DNA from: a bacterium
Lineage (GTDB): Bacteria > Armatimonadota > Zipacnadia > Zipacnadales > Zipacnadaceae
Direction: 5' to 3'
Assembly (NCBI GenBank): GCA_030615605.1
Contig: JAUWYY010000016.1
Coordinates: 1 to 57,109, forward strand
Length of the DNA: 57,109 bases
Shown here: in pieces, positions 1 through 8,329 of the stretch
Position numbering within the stretch: position 1 is the stretch's first letter
Layout: every line of letters starts with the position of its first letter
The notes under the pieces: generated by a model
What the model saw: only the letters and a program-made list of their open reading frames with translations
What the model was told of the DNA's origin: nothing
The model's database searches: none
Translations under genes and position numbers: made by a program

Positions 1-1
1 T

Positions 2-1537
2 GATAAGGTGCGCGGCATCGTCGCGGATTTGACCGACGAGTTCGCCGATGATCTTGCTGATCTGCGCGACGACCTGGGCTGGATTGAAGATGAGGTCTGG
101 GATCTGGGCGACCGGGTAACTGCGCTGGAGGAGGCCAAGGGTCCGGAGGTCACCGGCTGGATTGACTATCGTATCGGTCTGGCTAGCACGGTGGAGTTTG
201 AGGGGTTTGGCAATGGAATAGGTGCTGCACAGGGAGAGCCATGGTTCTATGCGGCCTATCCAGAGATCGATGACGACCTCGACATGGACAGTGAGTTCGA
301 CAACCTCACCGCCAAGATCGGCATTGAGGGTGACATCACTGACGACCTGTTCGGGCGCATCGTGCTGAAGGTCCGCGACACCAGCGATCCCCGGTACTGG
401 ACAATGATCGCTCCGGAGGGAATTCTGCCCGTTCAACGGATCCCGGAGTGGACCATCCTACCGGCGGTAGATGGCCGACGTGCCGAGACAGTATGGCTGG
501 ACGAGGCGATCCTGCAGTTCCCGACCAGCGGCTTGATCAGCGCTGACTGGACTGTAGGCCGCCAGTTCCAGAGCCACGGACTGGGCTTGTTGATCAACAA
601 CGAGCGGATGTCCCAGCAGGGCGTCCGTGCCGAGTTCGACAACACCCTCGGCTTCCTGGACTGGGAGTTCTTCGCGGGTGGGGCCGGGTATGACTTTGAT
701 ACCTTTGGCCTCAACGCCATCGAGAACCTCATCTTCTCCGACACCACTTATGGGAACGATCCCTGGAGTGGTTCGGACGACGGTTACCTGTCGGCTCGCT
801 TCAGCCTGGACAATCCGAGCTGGGCGATTGGCGGTAACTGGCTGATTGATGGGTTCGGCAAGGAGGAAGGCTATAGCGCCGACCTGTGGCTAGAGTTCTG
901 GGGTGGCCGCAACCTCTACGTCGAGTATGCCAAGATGAAGGAGAACATGTCGGGAATGAACTCTGGCATCTACGACGATCCCACGGGCTTGACGGCGATG
1001 CTGGATATCGTGGGCGGAGCAAACTGGGGCCTGCGGGGATACTATTCCGACCTGGACCCCGGCTTCGATCCCTACTTCTCCAGCGTCCATCCGTACTGGG
1101 AACCGTACGGAGACGACTATCAGCCGGCCATTTCGACTGCGCTGATTGGAGGTAGCACGAAGTGGCAACCGTGGATCCCCTGGGAGAAGTGGCTGCGCAA
1201 TCCGCTGGCGATGCCCAACGTCGAAGTTATCGGCGGACAGCTCGCCTTCACGATCGGCGGCACCCCGTTCGAGGCAATGTACTACAGCCTCGACGCCAAC
1301 AGCGCCAACTGGGGTCATACCCAGTGGGCGCCGTATCTGGGGTGGATGGCCGATCCTAGCGCGCCGCTGTACGATACCCTGTGGGGCATCCGGATGACCA
1401 AGACAGTCGCTGACGGCGTAGATGTCACACTGACCTACGCCCGTCAGGAACCGTCCGCTGTGAGCCATCACAGCGAGTTCGAAGATGCCTTCGACGACGT
1501 GCAGCTCCTGGTCGCCGGTGTGGTAGTTCCCTTCTAA
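2..1537 (+). CDS. SLH-type outer-membrane porin, 5' end cut by the window
   Basis: The reading frame is open to the left edge, so the true start and probably an N-terminal SLH domain lie outside the window; the GTG at 8 is only the first possible start codon visible. Residues 1-45 are an acidic heptad-like coiled coil (LADLRDDL, DRVTALEEA), followed by about 460 residues rich in alternating aromatic and polar residues and Gly/Asp turns (repeated W, Y and F), typical of a beta-barrel. The chain ends in VVVPF; a C-terminal Phe is the usual outer-membrane barrel signature. SLH plus coiled coil plus barrel is the known plan of porins that tether the outer membrane to the wall in Cyanobacteria, Deinococcus-Thermus and Armatimonadota relatives. 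The substrate cannot be told. A strong terminator follows at once, so it probably ends its own transcript. Confidence 0.75.
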   Translation, partial: DKVRGIVADLTDEFADDLADLRDDLGWIEDEVWDLGDRVTALEEAKGPEVTGWIDYRIGLASTVEFEGFGNGIGAAQGEPWFYAAYPEIDDDLDMDSEFDNLTAKIGIEGDITDDLFGRIVLKVRDTSDPRYWTMIAPEGILPVQRIPEWTILPAVDGRRAETVWLDEAILQFPTSGLISADWTVGRQFQSHGLGLLINNERMSQQGVRAEFDNTLGFLDWEFFAGGAGYDFDTFGLNAIENLIFSDTTYGNDPWSGSDDGYLSARFSLDNPSWAIGGNWLIDGFGKEEGYSADLWLEFWGGRNLYVEYAKMKENMSGMNSGIYDDPTGLTAMLDIVGGANWGLRGYYSDLDPGFDPYFSSVHPYWEPYGDDYQPAISTALIGGSTKWQPWIPWEKWLRNPLAMPNVEVIGGQLAFTIGGTPFEAMYYSLDANSANWGHTQWAPYLGWMADPSAPLYDTLWGIRMTKTVADGVDVTLTYARQEPSAVSHHSEFEDAFDDVQLLVAGVVVPF

Positions 1538-1570
1538 CTGAAGGTAGCTACAACCGCAAAGCCAAATAAA

Positions 1571-1602
1571 GGGACCCGGTTGCCCGGGTCCCTTTTTCTT
1601 TT
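1571..1602 (+). terminator. Rho-independent terminator of the porin gene
   Basis: A 9-bp perfect stem (GGGACCCGG / CCGGGTCCC) with a 4-base loop is followed by TTTTTCTTTT. It starts 33 bases after the porin stop and separates the porin from the tRNA promoter. Confidence 0.92.
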
Positions 1603-1631
1603 GCCTGCCCGGTAGCACTACCCCGTGGCGC

Positions 1632-1660
1632 TTTACACCCACCAACCCTTGTGCTATAAT
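1632..1660 (+). promoter_or_regulatory. Sigma-70 promoter of tRNA-Val
   Basis: TTTACA (-35, 5 of 6 consensus bases) and TATAAT (-10, perfect) are separated by 17 bp. Transcription would begin near 1667, about 8 bases before the mature tRNA 5' end. Confidence 0.85.
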
Positions 1661-1674
1661 CATCTTCGTCAGGT

Positions 1675-1749
1675 GGGCGCTTAGTTCAGAGGGAGAACGC
1701 TACCTTGACACGGTAGAGGTCGGAGGTTCAAGTCCTCCAGCGCCCACCA
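1675..1749 (+). tRNA. tRNA-Val, anticodon GAC
   Basis: A complete cloverleaf can be folded by eye. The acceptor stem is GGGCGCT/AGCGCCC (1675-1681 with 1739-1745), the D stem GTTC/GAAC, the anticodon stem CTACC/GGTAG with loop TTGACAC (anticodon GAC), and the T stem GGAGG/CCTCC with loop TTCAAGT. The discriminator base is A, and CCA is encoded (1747-1749). It lies 101 bases upstream of thrS on the same strand, and no terminator is seen between them, so thrS could be co-transcribed. Confidence 0.95.
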
Positions 1750-1850
1750 TTTGTTTGGATAAGTCCGGGGAACTACCTGTCGTTCGATTGCCAGGTCGCA
1801 CGCCGTCAGGATAACCCCTCCCCCAAGTTCCAGTCCGTACGGAGGCCACC

Positions 1851-3779
1851 ATGGCACAAATCACCATCATGCTACCGGACGAATCTACAATGCAGGTAGC
1901 CGCCGGTACCACGGCTGCGGAGATTGCCGAGGAGATCGGCCCCGGGCTGGCCCGCGACGCTGTCGCCGCCCGGATCAACGGTCAGACCGTTGACCTATCC
2001 ACACCAATAGATAGCGACACGGAGCTGACCATCCTGACTGTAGATAGTACCGAGGGTCTAAGAATCTACCGCCACTCAGCGGCGCACATAATGGCCGATG
2101 CAGTCGTCCGTCTCTTTCCGGAGGCTAAGCCGACCATCGGCCCGGCCATCGAAGACGGCTTCTACTATGACTTTGCCGTGGACGAGCCACTCAGCGAAGA
2201 CGACCTCGCACGCATCGAGGCGGAGATGGAACAGATTATTACGGCTGATCTTCCCTTCACACGCCAGGAGGTCTCCCCCGCCAAAGCCCGGACTGATTTC
2301 GAGCAATTGGACAATCCCTATAAGGTTGAACTAATTGATGAACTGGTAGAAGAGGGCGAGCAGAAGATTTCGCTGTATCAACACGGCGATTTCGTTGATC
2401 TGTGCCGGGGGCCACACCTGCCCGCGACCGGCAAAATCACTGCTTTTAAGCTGCTCTCGGTGGCCGGCGCTTACTGGCGCGGAGATGAGTCAAATCCGAT
2501 GCTCCAGCGCATCTACGGGACGGCCTACCCTGACCAGAAGATGCTTGAGGAGCATCTGAAACGCATTGACGAGGCTAAGACTCGCGACCATCGCAAGCTG
2601 GGCCGGGAACTGAAGCTATTCAGCTTCTTCGAGGAAGCCGGCGCCGGGTTGGTCTACTATCATCCCAACGGCGCTATGCTGCGCCAACTGGTCACTGACT
2701 TCACCATTAAAGAGCACCTCAAGCGCGGCTACCAACTTGTCCGCACGCCCCATCTGATCAAGAGCACAATCTGGGAGACCTCGGGACACGCTCAGCAGGA
2801 CTATCCGATGTACTACACCGATATCGAGGGCCAGTCCTACGGCATCAAGCCGATGAACTGCCCTGGGCATATCCTGATATACAACTCCGAGACCCGCTCC
2901 TATCGCGACCTGCCCATTCGCTACTTTGAGCTGGGCACAGTCTACCGCCACGAGCGCAGCGGTGTGCTGCACGGGCTGCTGCGGGTGCGCGGCTTCACCC
3001 AGGATGACGCCCACATCTTTTGCACGCCAGAGCAGCTTACCGACGAGATCATCGGGGTTATCAAATTCGCCCAGGATATGCTCAGCACATTCGGCTTCGA
3101 GGAGTACGAGGTGCTCCTCGCCACCAAGCCGGACAAGGCCATGGGCAGCGATGAGATGTGGGAGCAGTCCACACAGGCGCTGGCAGGCGCACTGGAGCAA
3201 TGCGGCCTGCCCTATCATGAAGCCCCCAAGGAGGGCATCTTCTACGGGCCGAAGATTGATATCGCCCTCAAGGACGCTCTCGGCCGACTGTGGGACGGGC
3301 CCACTATTCAATGCGACTTCAATATGCCTGAGCGCTTCGATATCACATACGTAGGCCCTGACGGCCAGGAGCACCGGCCGGTTATGGTACACCGGGTAGT
3401 GCTGGCCGGCATTGAGCGCTTTTTGGGGGCGCTGATTGAGAACTGCGCCGGGAATTTCCCACTCTGGCTGGCTCCCGTGCAGATTCGTGTCCTGCCGATC
3501 ACCGATCGCAATGTCCCCTACGCTGACGAGATTGCTGAGCAGTTGCGAGAAGAAGACCTGCGCGTGGAAGTTGACGGCGAGTCAGCCACGTTACAAGCAA
3601 AGATCCGCGACGCCGAGCTAATGAAGATACCGTATATGCTGGTGGTCGGCGACCGCGAGCAGGAGTCGGGCCAGGTAGCGGTACGCAGCCGCGAAGAAGG
3701 CGATCTCGGCCCGCGGCCCTTTGAGCAGTTCCTCCAAGTCATCCGCACCGAGGCGGCAATGCCGCACACAAGCGCGTAG
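1851..3779 (+). CDS. thrS: Threonyl-tRNA synthetase
   Basis: Class II synthetase that charges tRNA-Thr in the cytoplasm; 642 residues is the normal bacterial length. Residues 1-62 form the TGS domain. The N2 editing domain follows with HSAAH (75-79) and the downstream cysteine in VDLCRGPH (about 182-189). The class II core begins near 255. Zinc/threonine ligands are visible as C337 in MNCPGH, H388 in DDAHIF, and the His of MVHRVVLAG. Motif 2 is RHERSGVLHGLLRVRGF and motif 3 includes GIERFLGALIE. The last roughly 100 residues are the anticodon-binding domain. The ATG has a GGAGG ribosome-binding site 7 bases upstream. The roughly 100-base leader after the tRNA shows no T-box. Confidence 0.97.
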   Translation: MAQITIMLPDESTMQVAAGTTAAEIAEEIGPGLARDAVAARINGQTVDLSTPIDSDTELTILTVDSTEGLRIYRHSAAHIMADAVVRLFPEAKPTIGPAIEDGFYYDFAVDEPLSEDDLARIEAEMEQIITADLPFTRQEVSPAKARTDFEQLDNPYKVELIDELVEEGEQKISLYQHGDFVDLCRGPHLPATGKITAFKLLSVAGAYWRGDESNPMLQRIYGTAYPDQKMLEEHLKRIDEAKTRDHRKLGRELKLFSFFEEAGAGLVYYHPNGAMLRQLVTDFTIKEHLKRGYQLVRTPHLIKSTIWETSGHAQQDYPMYYTDIEGQSYGIKPMNCPGHILIYNSETRSYRDLPIRYFELGTVYRHERSGVLHGLLRVRGFTQDDAHIFCTPEQLTDEIIGVIKFAQDMLSTFGFEEYEVLLATKPDKAMGSDEMWEQSTQALAGALEQCGLPYHEAPKEGIFYGPKIDIALKDALGRLWDGPTIQCDFNMPERFDITYVGPDGQEHRPVMVHRVVLAGIERFLGALIENCAGNFPLWLAPVQIRVLPITDRNVPYADEIAEQLREEDLRVEVDGESATLQAKIRDAELMKIPYMLVVGDREQESGQVAVRSREEGDLGPRPFEQFLQVIRTEAAMPHTSA

Positions 3780-3818
3780 ACAAGCCGCTCACGCCACCTT
3801 GAGAAAAACTCAACAGGT

Positions 3819-5438
3819 CTACCCCTGGCCTCCTTGATCATCCGCTTTTATGGAGCGAGCCTTTTCCAAGAGTTCTTCGGTGGGTTTGTGGCTCTTGATG
3901 AACTTGTTCAGGATTGTACTGCAGAACTCCTCCACTGGCTCATATTGCCCGGCTTCAAGAAGCTTACGCGCCAAATGCAGGGGCATCCCCTGCGTACTGG
4001 TGTGGCAGCAGGGCTCGACCGAGGCCGCGTCTAGGAGGTGTTTGGCGGCGGCCTCCACATCGTAGTCTTCCTTCAATGCTATGCGGCCCAGCATCAGGTA
4101 GGCGTAGGCCGCGTAATGGCCCGGACCGGCGTCGAAACCCTCGTGGTCCGCCGCGATGACCTCCTGGAGAGCCTTTCTCGCGTCCTCGATTCTATCTGCC
4201 TCGCGTAGGCATGTAGCGTAAGACAAGTAAAGGCCCGGCTTAGAGACTTCTTCGACGTGTGGCAGCGCGGCCTCGCAGGCGACAAGGGCTTCCTCGTATC
4301 GTTCCAGTGCCATGAGCAGATCTGCTAACTGCTCCGAGTAAAATGCAGGATAGAAGTCTTCTCCCTCCGCAGCGGCGATGGCGCGGCGGTAGTAGGCGAT
4401 GGCCTTTTCAGCGCGTTCGTGGTCAATCTCCATGGAAATCTGGTAATCAGACGGCAGACCGTAATACTGAAGCCACCTCTCGCGGTCCACCGCCTGCTCG
4501 CATTTCGGGGGGATGGCGTTGTGCTCACAGGTCATCGCTAAGACCCAGAGAACATTGTGGTCGTCGTCACACTGCTCCAGTTGGCCTTCTACTGCTTCCA
4601 CCACTCGCTCCCGGTATTCTGCATCGAGGTAGAACAATCTGCTGTTCTCAAAGTAGATGTGCATATTCCCTGGATGTCGCTTGGCCATCTCCAGCGTGTG
4701 TGCCTTGAGCTTCTCTTCGTCCCGCTCTCTGCGGCTGTACCACACGAGCGCAGCTTCGCGGCGGGCCAAATCGTCCGGGTGCGCTGCAAGATAGGGCTCG
4801 AAAGTTTCCGGCTTCTGCTCCTCTTCCGGAAGCATCCCGAACCAAACCTGCTCTCCCGCGTTCCGGGCAACCGTCTTGACAAGCACGGCACTTCCAACCC
4901 CCACCAGCACAAGGAGGACTATAACGAGCAAGACTACCTGATATCGCGGCCTTTTCTTACCCATCACCCTCCCCATCTCGCTCTTCGCCCGGAAGAACAA
5001 CTGGCGTCGCGTTAGCAATGGCCAAACGATCAGGGCGGTCCACGCAATGCCAACACACGCGAACGCTACGCCCGACTTCAGATACACGCATCTTGATGCC
5101 CAATGCCCTGCAAATACTACGATCCATAGCGCGACACCCCACCAGGCCCAGGGCCGAAATCGGGCCGCGCCGATGGCTGCTACAATCCCAAAGACTCCCC
5201 AGACCGCCAACAGAGCCACATATGGAAGCAGCAGGCGATGCCAATCCACCCAGCGTTGCATATGGGGGTCGAGAGTTTGGTAGACATCCGGAGGTGACAT
5301 CAATCGCACCACCCCTGAGGCAACCATCGGGTAGCCTACAGCCGCCAGGCTGTACAGACCGACGAGTACGCACATGACATACACCGGCCAGACGGACAGC
5401 CTGGCCCGGCCCTCGTCAGTGTCTCGAAGCGTGTTCAT
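3819..5438 (-). CDS. Membrane-anchored TPR-like protein, function unknown
   Basis: A 539-residue protein. The N-terminal third has about five hydrophobic segments (roughly residues 17-40, 69-91, 96-115, 122-142 and 166-187), followed by a long helical region (about 200-520) with TPR-like motifs such as ALVACEAALPHVEE and AYLMLGRIALKEDY. It resembles membrane-tethered tetratricopeptide scaffolds, which usually hold partner proteins; no catalytic motif is seen. The first residues, MNTLRDTDEGRA, and the DNA upstream are a near copy of the start of the truncated trmO piece at 6188, so the 5' end of this gene is one half of a duplicated 45-bp segment. The start is supported by AAAGAGGTGGAG upstream of the ATG. 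It converges with thrS. Confidence 0.7.
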   Translation of the reverse strand: MNTLRDTDEGRARLSVWPVYVMCVLVGLYSLAAVGYPMVASGVVRLMSPPDVYQTLDPHMQRWVDWHRLLLPYVALLAVWGVFGIVAAIGAARFRPWAWWGVALWIVVFAGHWASRCVYLKSGVAFACVGIAWTALIVWPLLTRRQLFFRAKSEMGRVMGKKRPRYQVVLLVIVLLVLVGVGSAVLVKTVARNAGEQVWFGMLPEEEQKPETFEPYLAAHPDDLARREAALVWYSRRERDEEKLKAHTLEMAKRHPGNMHIYFENSRLFYLDAEYRERVVEAVEGQLEQCDDDHNVLWVLAMTCEHNAIPPKCEQAVDRERWLQYYGLPSDYQISMEIDHERAEKAIAYYRRAIAAAEGEDFYPAFYSEQLADLLMALERYEEALVACEAALPHVEEVSKPGLYLSYATCLREADRIEDARKALQEVIAADHEGFDAGPGHYAAYAYLMLGRIALKEDYDVEAAAKHLLDAASVEPCCHTSTQGMPLHLARKLLEAGQYEPVEEFCSTILNKFIKSHKPTEELLEKARSIKADDQGGQG

Positions 5439-5446
5439 CTGTCTCC
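5402..5446 (-). repeat. 45-bp duplicated start region, copy 1 (TPR gene)
   Basis: Pairs with 6152-6196; 40 of 45 bases agree by eye. In gene orientation it runs from the ribosome-binding site GGAGACAG through ATG and about 12 codons. The two copies are direct repeats that bracket the truncated mrp and trmO pieces. Confidence 0.85.
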
Positions 5447-5458
5447 ACCTCTTTCCAA

Positions 5459-5806
5459 TTACGCGATGAACAACTTCCGCACCGACTCCATACTGACCTC
5501 TGCCAGCGGGACAATAAACTCGCCATCCATAGCCGGGCGCTGCCCCTCGATGCCCATCATCAACGGGACGTTAGGGCCAGTTATGTCAGTATCCAACAGG
5601 CCGACGGCCAAACCTTCACTGGCCAGCTTGTTGGCGACGGCTGTGGCCAGCGTGGTCTTCCCCACTCCCCCCTTGCCGCTGATTACTGCGATTATATGCT
5701 CAATCTGCCCCAGCCGCTGAGCAATCACACGATCCTGCTCAGCCATCTGCTGCTGACGCTGGGCCATATCGGGGGTTTGCTGCTGCGCGTGCTCGCTGTT
5801 AGTCAT
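5459..5806 (-). pseudogene. Truncated Mrp/NBP35-type P-loop ATPase
   Basis: The first 115 residues of a Mrp/ApbC (Fe-S carrier, MinD-like) ATPase. An initial Gln-rich helix is followed by the deviant Walker A SGKGGVGKTT (about residues 43-52) and the family's LLDTDITGPNVPLMMG segment (about 70-85). Full-length relatives have 270-370 residues and need the later switch II and CxxC regions, all missing here. After residue 100 the sequence leaves the family pattern and stops. The stop lies 20 bases before the start of the TPR gene, exactly beside the duplicated leader, so a rearrangement probably cut it. Whether a short product is still made is unknown; it could not work as a normal Mrp. Confidence 0.75.
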
Positions 5807-5849
5807 AGTTGCTCCTGGAAAAGATATGTATGCCTCTACTCGGGATGCA

Positions 5850-6188
5850 TTACGAGTCGGTCGGCGCCTTCAGCCGGCGACCGCGGGTCTGCGCCGCCTC
5901 TTTTGCAACCTGCTCCTGCCAGCCGGCCCGCACATCCTCGCGGTAATCAAACCTGGGTATGAAGGGCTTAATATCTAAAAGCGGCGTACCATCCAAAATA
6001 TCAACATCCTCGACAATGAGGATATTGTCCTGTCGTTCTACCAGCCGCACCAGACTGAACCCAATGGGATTAGGCCTGTGGGGAGCGCGAGTGGCAAATA
6101 TGCCATGCTCGACATCTTCCAGGTATGGCTTCAGGGTAAGTTGCGCCGGCTTGGCGCGGTCCTCGTCGGTGTCGCTAAGCGTGTTCAT
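5850..6188 (-). pseudogene. TrmO-like tRNA methyltransferase lacking its N-terminal half
   Basis: From about residue 20 this matches the C-terminal part of the TrmO/YaeB family, which methylates the t6A37 base of some tRNAs: FATRAPHRPNPIGFS, then DILDGTPLLDIKPF. The first 60-70 residues of the family (the start of the barrel that binds SAM) are absent. In their place stands MNTLSDTDEDRA, which is the start of the neighbouring TPR gene in slightly changed form. I chose the ATG at 6188 because it belongs to that copied leader with its own GGGGGAGA ribosome-binding site; the frame is open further upstream to 6239 without family resemblance. Probably a chimeric, non-functional gene. Confidence 0.75.
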
Positions 6189-6196
6189 CTGTCTCC
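6152..6196 (-). repeat. 45-bp duplicated start region, copy 2 (trmO piece)
   Basis: Second copy of the segment at 5402-5446, with five mismatches. It supplies the ribosome-binding site, the ATG and the first codons of the truncated trmO reading frame. Confidence 0.85.
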
Positions 6197-6475
6197 CCCT
6201 ACCCCTCTGTCGGCGCGGCAGCTCGCAGGTCGGCAACACAATAAAGCACTAATTTGTAACACTATACTCTTCAGCGGAAAAGCTGGCAAGGCCTATTGGG
6301 GGTGCGTGAATGAATTGTCGGTGGATCAGAGGTTGCTATTGCACCGAACAATGATGTACTGAAGCTATTCGCCTCCAGCGTCCGTAGGCAGCGATAGACC
6401 GCCGCCGGCTGCGTTCCGCAAAGTGATTATCTGACACTGTTACTGCGACGCAGACCTGGTTCATTATATCCAGTA
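6197..6475. other. Non-coding stretch before the DGC gene
   Basis: No convincing coding frame is seen between the trmO piece and the promoter at 6476. The stretch is richer in A+T than its surroundings. No repeat or tRNA was recognised. Confidence 0.5.
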
Positions 6476-6504
6476 TTGACAGGTACAACCCAGTAAGTCA
6501 TACT
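6476..6504 (+). promoter_or_regulatory. Probable promoter of the DGC-rhodanese-MauE cluster
   Basis: TTGACA (perfect -35) is followed after 17 bp by CATACT (4 of 6 with the -10 consensus). It lies 77 bases before the chosen start of the DGC-domain gene. Confidence 0.6.
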
Positions 6505-6581
6505 TTATCTACGGTTGTCTCTGGACGCTGAAATAGGACCGAGTATTGCGTATTTCAGATAAACCCCTAATGGAGGCCATT

Positions 6582-7076
6582 ATGAGCGAACCAACCACGA
6601 CTTTTTCTATCGAGGTAACAAGCACGGACGCCCGCTGCCCCAGCGGGGATGCTGTCGGCGAAGAAAACTTGGCCGAGGGTAGGATTCCAGTCCTTTCATG
6701 CGAGGGGATTTGCATTCGCGGAGAGATTGCTCGTCTTGCAGCCAATATGGTAGCGAAAGAGGAGCCGTATAGCCGTGCCTGTCATGGGGAGTTGTTTGCT
6801 GTCCCCCATTCGGCCATAGCTCGCTGGGTCAAGAATGCAGGAAAGGTTGTGCTCATAGACGGTTGTTTCCTGCGGTGTCACGGCAGAATCCTGGAGAACT
6901 TGATCGACGAGAGGAAGCTGCGTCAATTCGATGCCCTCTCCATCTACAAGAAATACACGGAATTTTTCGATGTCGACGCCGTCCCGGAAGCCGAACGGCA
7001 AGAAATAGCGCGACAGGTCGCGAACAAGGTACTGGCAGCTCTGGCGGAAGAGGAAGCGTTTCCTCAAGATGGTTAG
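6582..7076 (+). CDS. DGC-domain putative zinc-binding protein
   Basis: A 164-residue protein of the DGC family (cysteine-rich, putative metal-binding). Conserved cysteines are C40 and C44 (SCEGICIRGEIAR), C67 (ACHGE) and C95 and C99 in the name-giving IDGCFLRCHGR. The fold is presumed cytoplasmic; no signal peptide. The precise role of the family is not established; members often sit beside redox, sulfur-transfer or metal-handling genes, and here a rhodanese and a MauE-like membrane protein follow on the same strand. I chose the ATG at 6582 because TGGAGG lies 6 bases upstream; the frame extends to 6546 but that part has no family resemblance. Confidence 0.8.
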   Translation: MSEPTTTFSIEVTSTDARCPSGDAVGEENLAEGRIPVLSCEGICIRGEIARLAANMVAKEEPYSRACHGELFAVPHSAIARWVKNAGKVVLIDGCFLRCHGRILENLIDERKLRQFDALSIYKKYTEFFDVDAVPEAERQEIARQVANKVLAALAEEEAFPQDG

Positions 7077-7211
7077 GCTGTTGGGAATCCATCCAACAAC
7101 CCGCCAAGCCGCTGGCACGCGGAACAATTGCCAGCCGGGCGGGCGTTAATCGCAATACAGCAGGTCGGCAACCTCGCTCGCCAGAAGCAGTCAGGACAAG
7201 TACCCCCCACA

Positions 7212-7775
7212 ATGAAGCGACTCGGCGATAATCAAGATCACCAAAGCAGACTCCTTACTGCAATAAGCGGCTGGTGGCGGCAGGCCGACGTTGGTACCGA
7301 CCTGAACCGGATAGTACTGGTAGTCCTGTTGGCCTTGGGGCTGGGTCTGATGTACAATGCAGTCTTCGTCTGGCCAAACCAGACTGCTCCTCCGCCAGAT
7401 CAGTCATCCCAGAACTTCGGTGAGCTCACCATAGAGCAAGCGTACCAGTTGGCCCAGGGCCAGCAAGCCGTGATTGTTGATACACGCGACCCGGCCAGCT
7501 ATGCCCGTGAGCATATCGCGGGCGCGGTCAACCTGCCCGCGACACAGTTCGACAGTTACTACCCAGATTTTGCCAACCACGTGGGCACAGGCGAGACGAT
7601 CATCCTGTACTGTGGAACAGAATGCGGCTCCAAGGAGAGAGTTGCTAAGCAGCTCCAGGAACGCGACTACAAGGACCTCAATCTGATGGCGGGAGGGCCA
7701 GAGGAGTGGGCGACCGCGGGCTACCCGGTTGCTACTGGAGAGGACACACACCGCGCCGAAGGTGAGCGACAGTGA
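7212..7775 (+). CDS. Membrane-anchored rhodanese-domain protein
   Basis: 187 residues. A single TM helix (about 32-54) is followed by a Pro-rich linker and a rhodanese domain facing the outside of the inner membrane. Family landmarks are IVDTRDPASYAREHIAGAVN (about 88-107), the active-site loop CGTECGS with catalytic C134, and the closing GGPEEWATAGYPV. Rhodaneses carry sulfur on this Cys as a persulfide; a second Cys in the loop (C138) could allow a disulfide. I chose the ATG at 7212, preceded by AGGACAAG; an upstream TTG at 7128 would add 28 atypical residues. The stop overlaps the ATG of the next gene, so the two are translationally coupled. Confidence 0.85.
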   Translation: MKRLGDNQDHQSRLLTAISGWWRQADVGTDLNRIVLVVLLALGLGLMYNAVFVWPNQTAPPPDQSSQNFGELTIEQAYQLAQGQQAVIVDTRDPASYAREHIAGAVNLPATQFDSYYPDFANHVGTGETIILYCGTECGSKERVAKQLQERDYKDLNLMAGGPEEWATAGYPVATGEDTHRAEGERQ

Positions 7776-8260
7776 TGCCAGCAATGTGCCGCCGCATCGG
7801 CCGAATATTGGGCGATCGCAAGGTTTTGACGATTCTGCGATTGGCTGTCGCCGCCGCCTTCATAGTGGCCAGTTGGGAGAAGATTCTCAAGCCCGACGAT
7901 TTTGCCAGCATCGTTGAGGGCTACAGAATCCTCCCGGTCGCAGTGGTGCCGCTGGTCGCAACATGGTTGGCGTGGACTGAACTGGTCGCTGGCGTGATGC
8001 TGCTGGCGGGAGTCTGGACACGGGCCGTCGGCCTGCTGTTCAGTTTCCTGACGTTCGTCTTCATCGCTGGCCTGGTTCAGGCGATGGCACGGGGAATTGA
8101 TATCCAATGTGGCTGCTTCAGTCTGGATCCTGAGGCGGCCGCGCGCAGTTGGGCGTCGCTGTGGCAGGAATTTCTTCTGTTGGCAGCATGCCTGTGGCTA
8201 TGGATCGGCCATTGGAAAAAAGCACCAGACAGAAGATCAACAACAGGTACTACTCCGTAG
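7775..8260 (+). CDS. MauE/DoxX-family membrane protein
   Basis: 161 residues with four predicted TM helices (about 18-34, 56-80, 84-103 and 128-146). Between helices 3 and 4 is DIQCGCFSL, the CxC motif seen in MauE/DoxX-type redox-associated membrane proteins. MauE works in disulfide formation for methylamine dehydrogenase; relatives elsewhere are linked to thiol/disulfide relay. The start codon overlaps the rhodanese stop by one base (TGATG). Together with that gene it suggests a periplasmic thiol or sulfur relay; the substrate is unknown. Confidence 0.8.
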   Translation: MPAMCRRIGRILGDRKVLTILRLAVAAAFIVASWEKILKPDDFASIVEGYRILPVAVVPLVATWLAWTELVAGVMLLAGVWTRAVGLLFSFLTFVFIAGLVQAMARGIDIQCGCFSLDPEAAARSWASLWQEFLLLAACLWLWIGHWKKAPDRRSTTGTTP

Positions 8261-8329
8261 CCTGCGCAAGGACTGGCGGACACGCATTGCCCAAAAGCCT
8301 GCTCCTTGCACCAATGACCCCAAAACGTA

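Noticed and set aside
890..1663. 257-codon frame opposite the porin gene
   Set aside because: Antisense shadow of a clear barrel gene and running across its terminator; composition not protein-like.
1750..1850. T-box or other riboswitch before thrS
   Set aside because: The leader lacks a T-box core and a terminator hairpin.
3819..6188. Intact operon of trmO, mrp and a TPR gene
   Set aside because: The first two lack large conserved parts, and the shared start region shows rearrangement.
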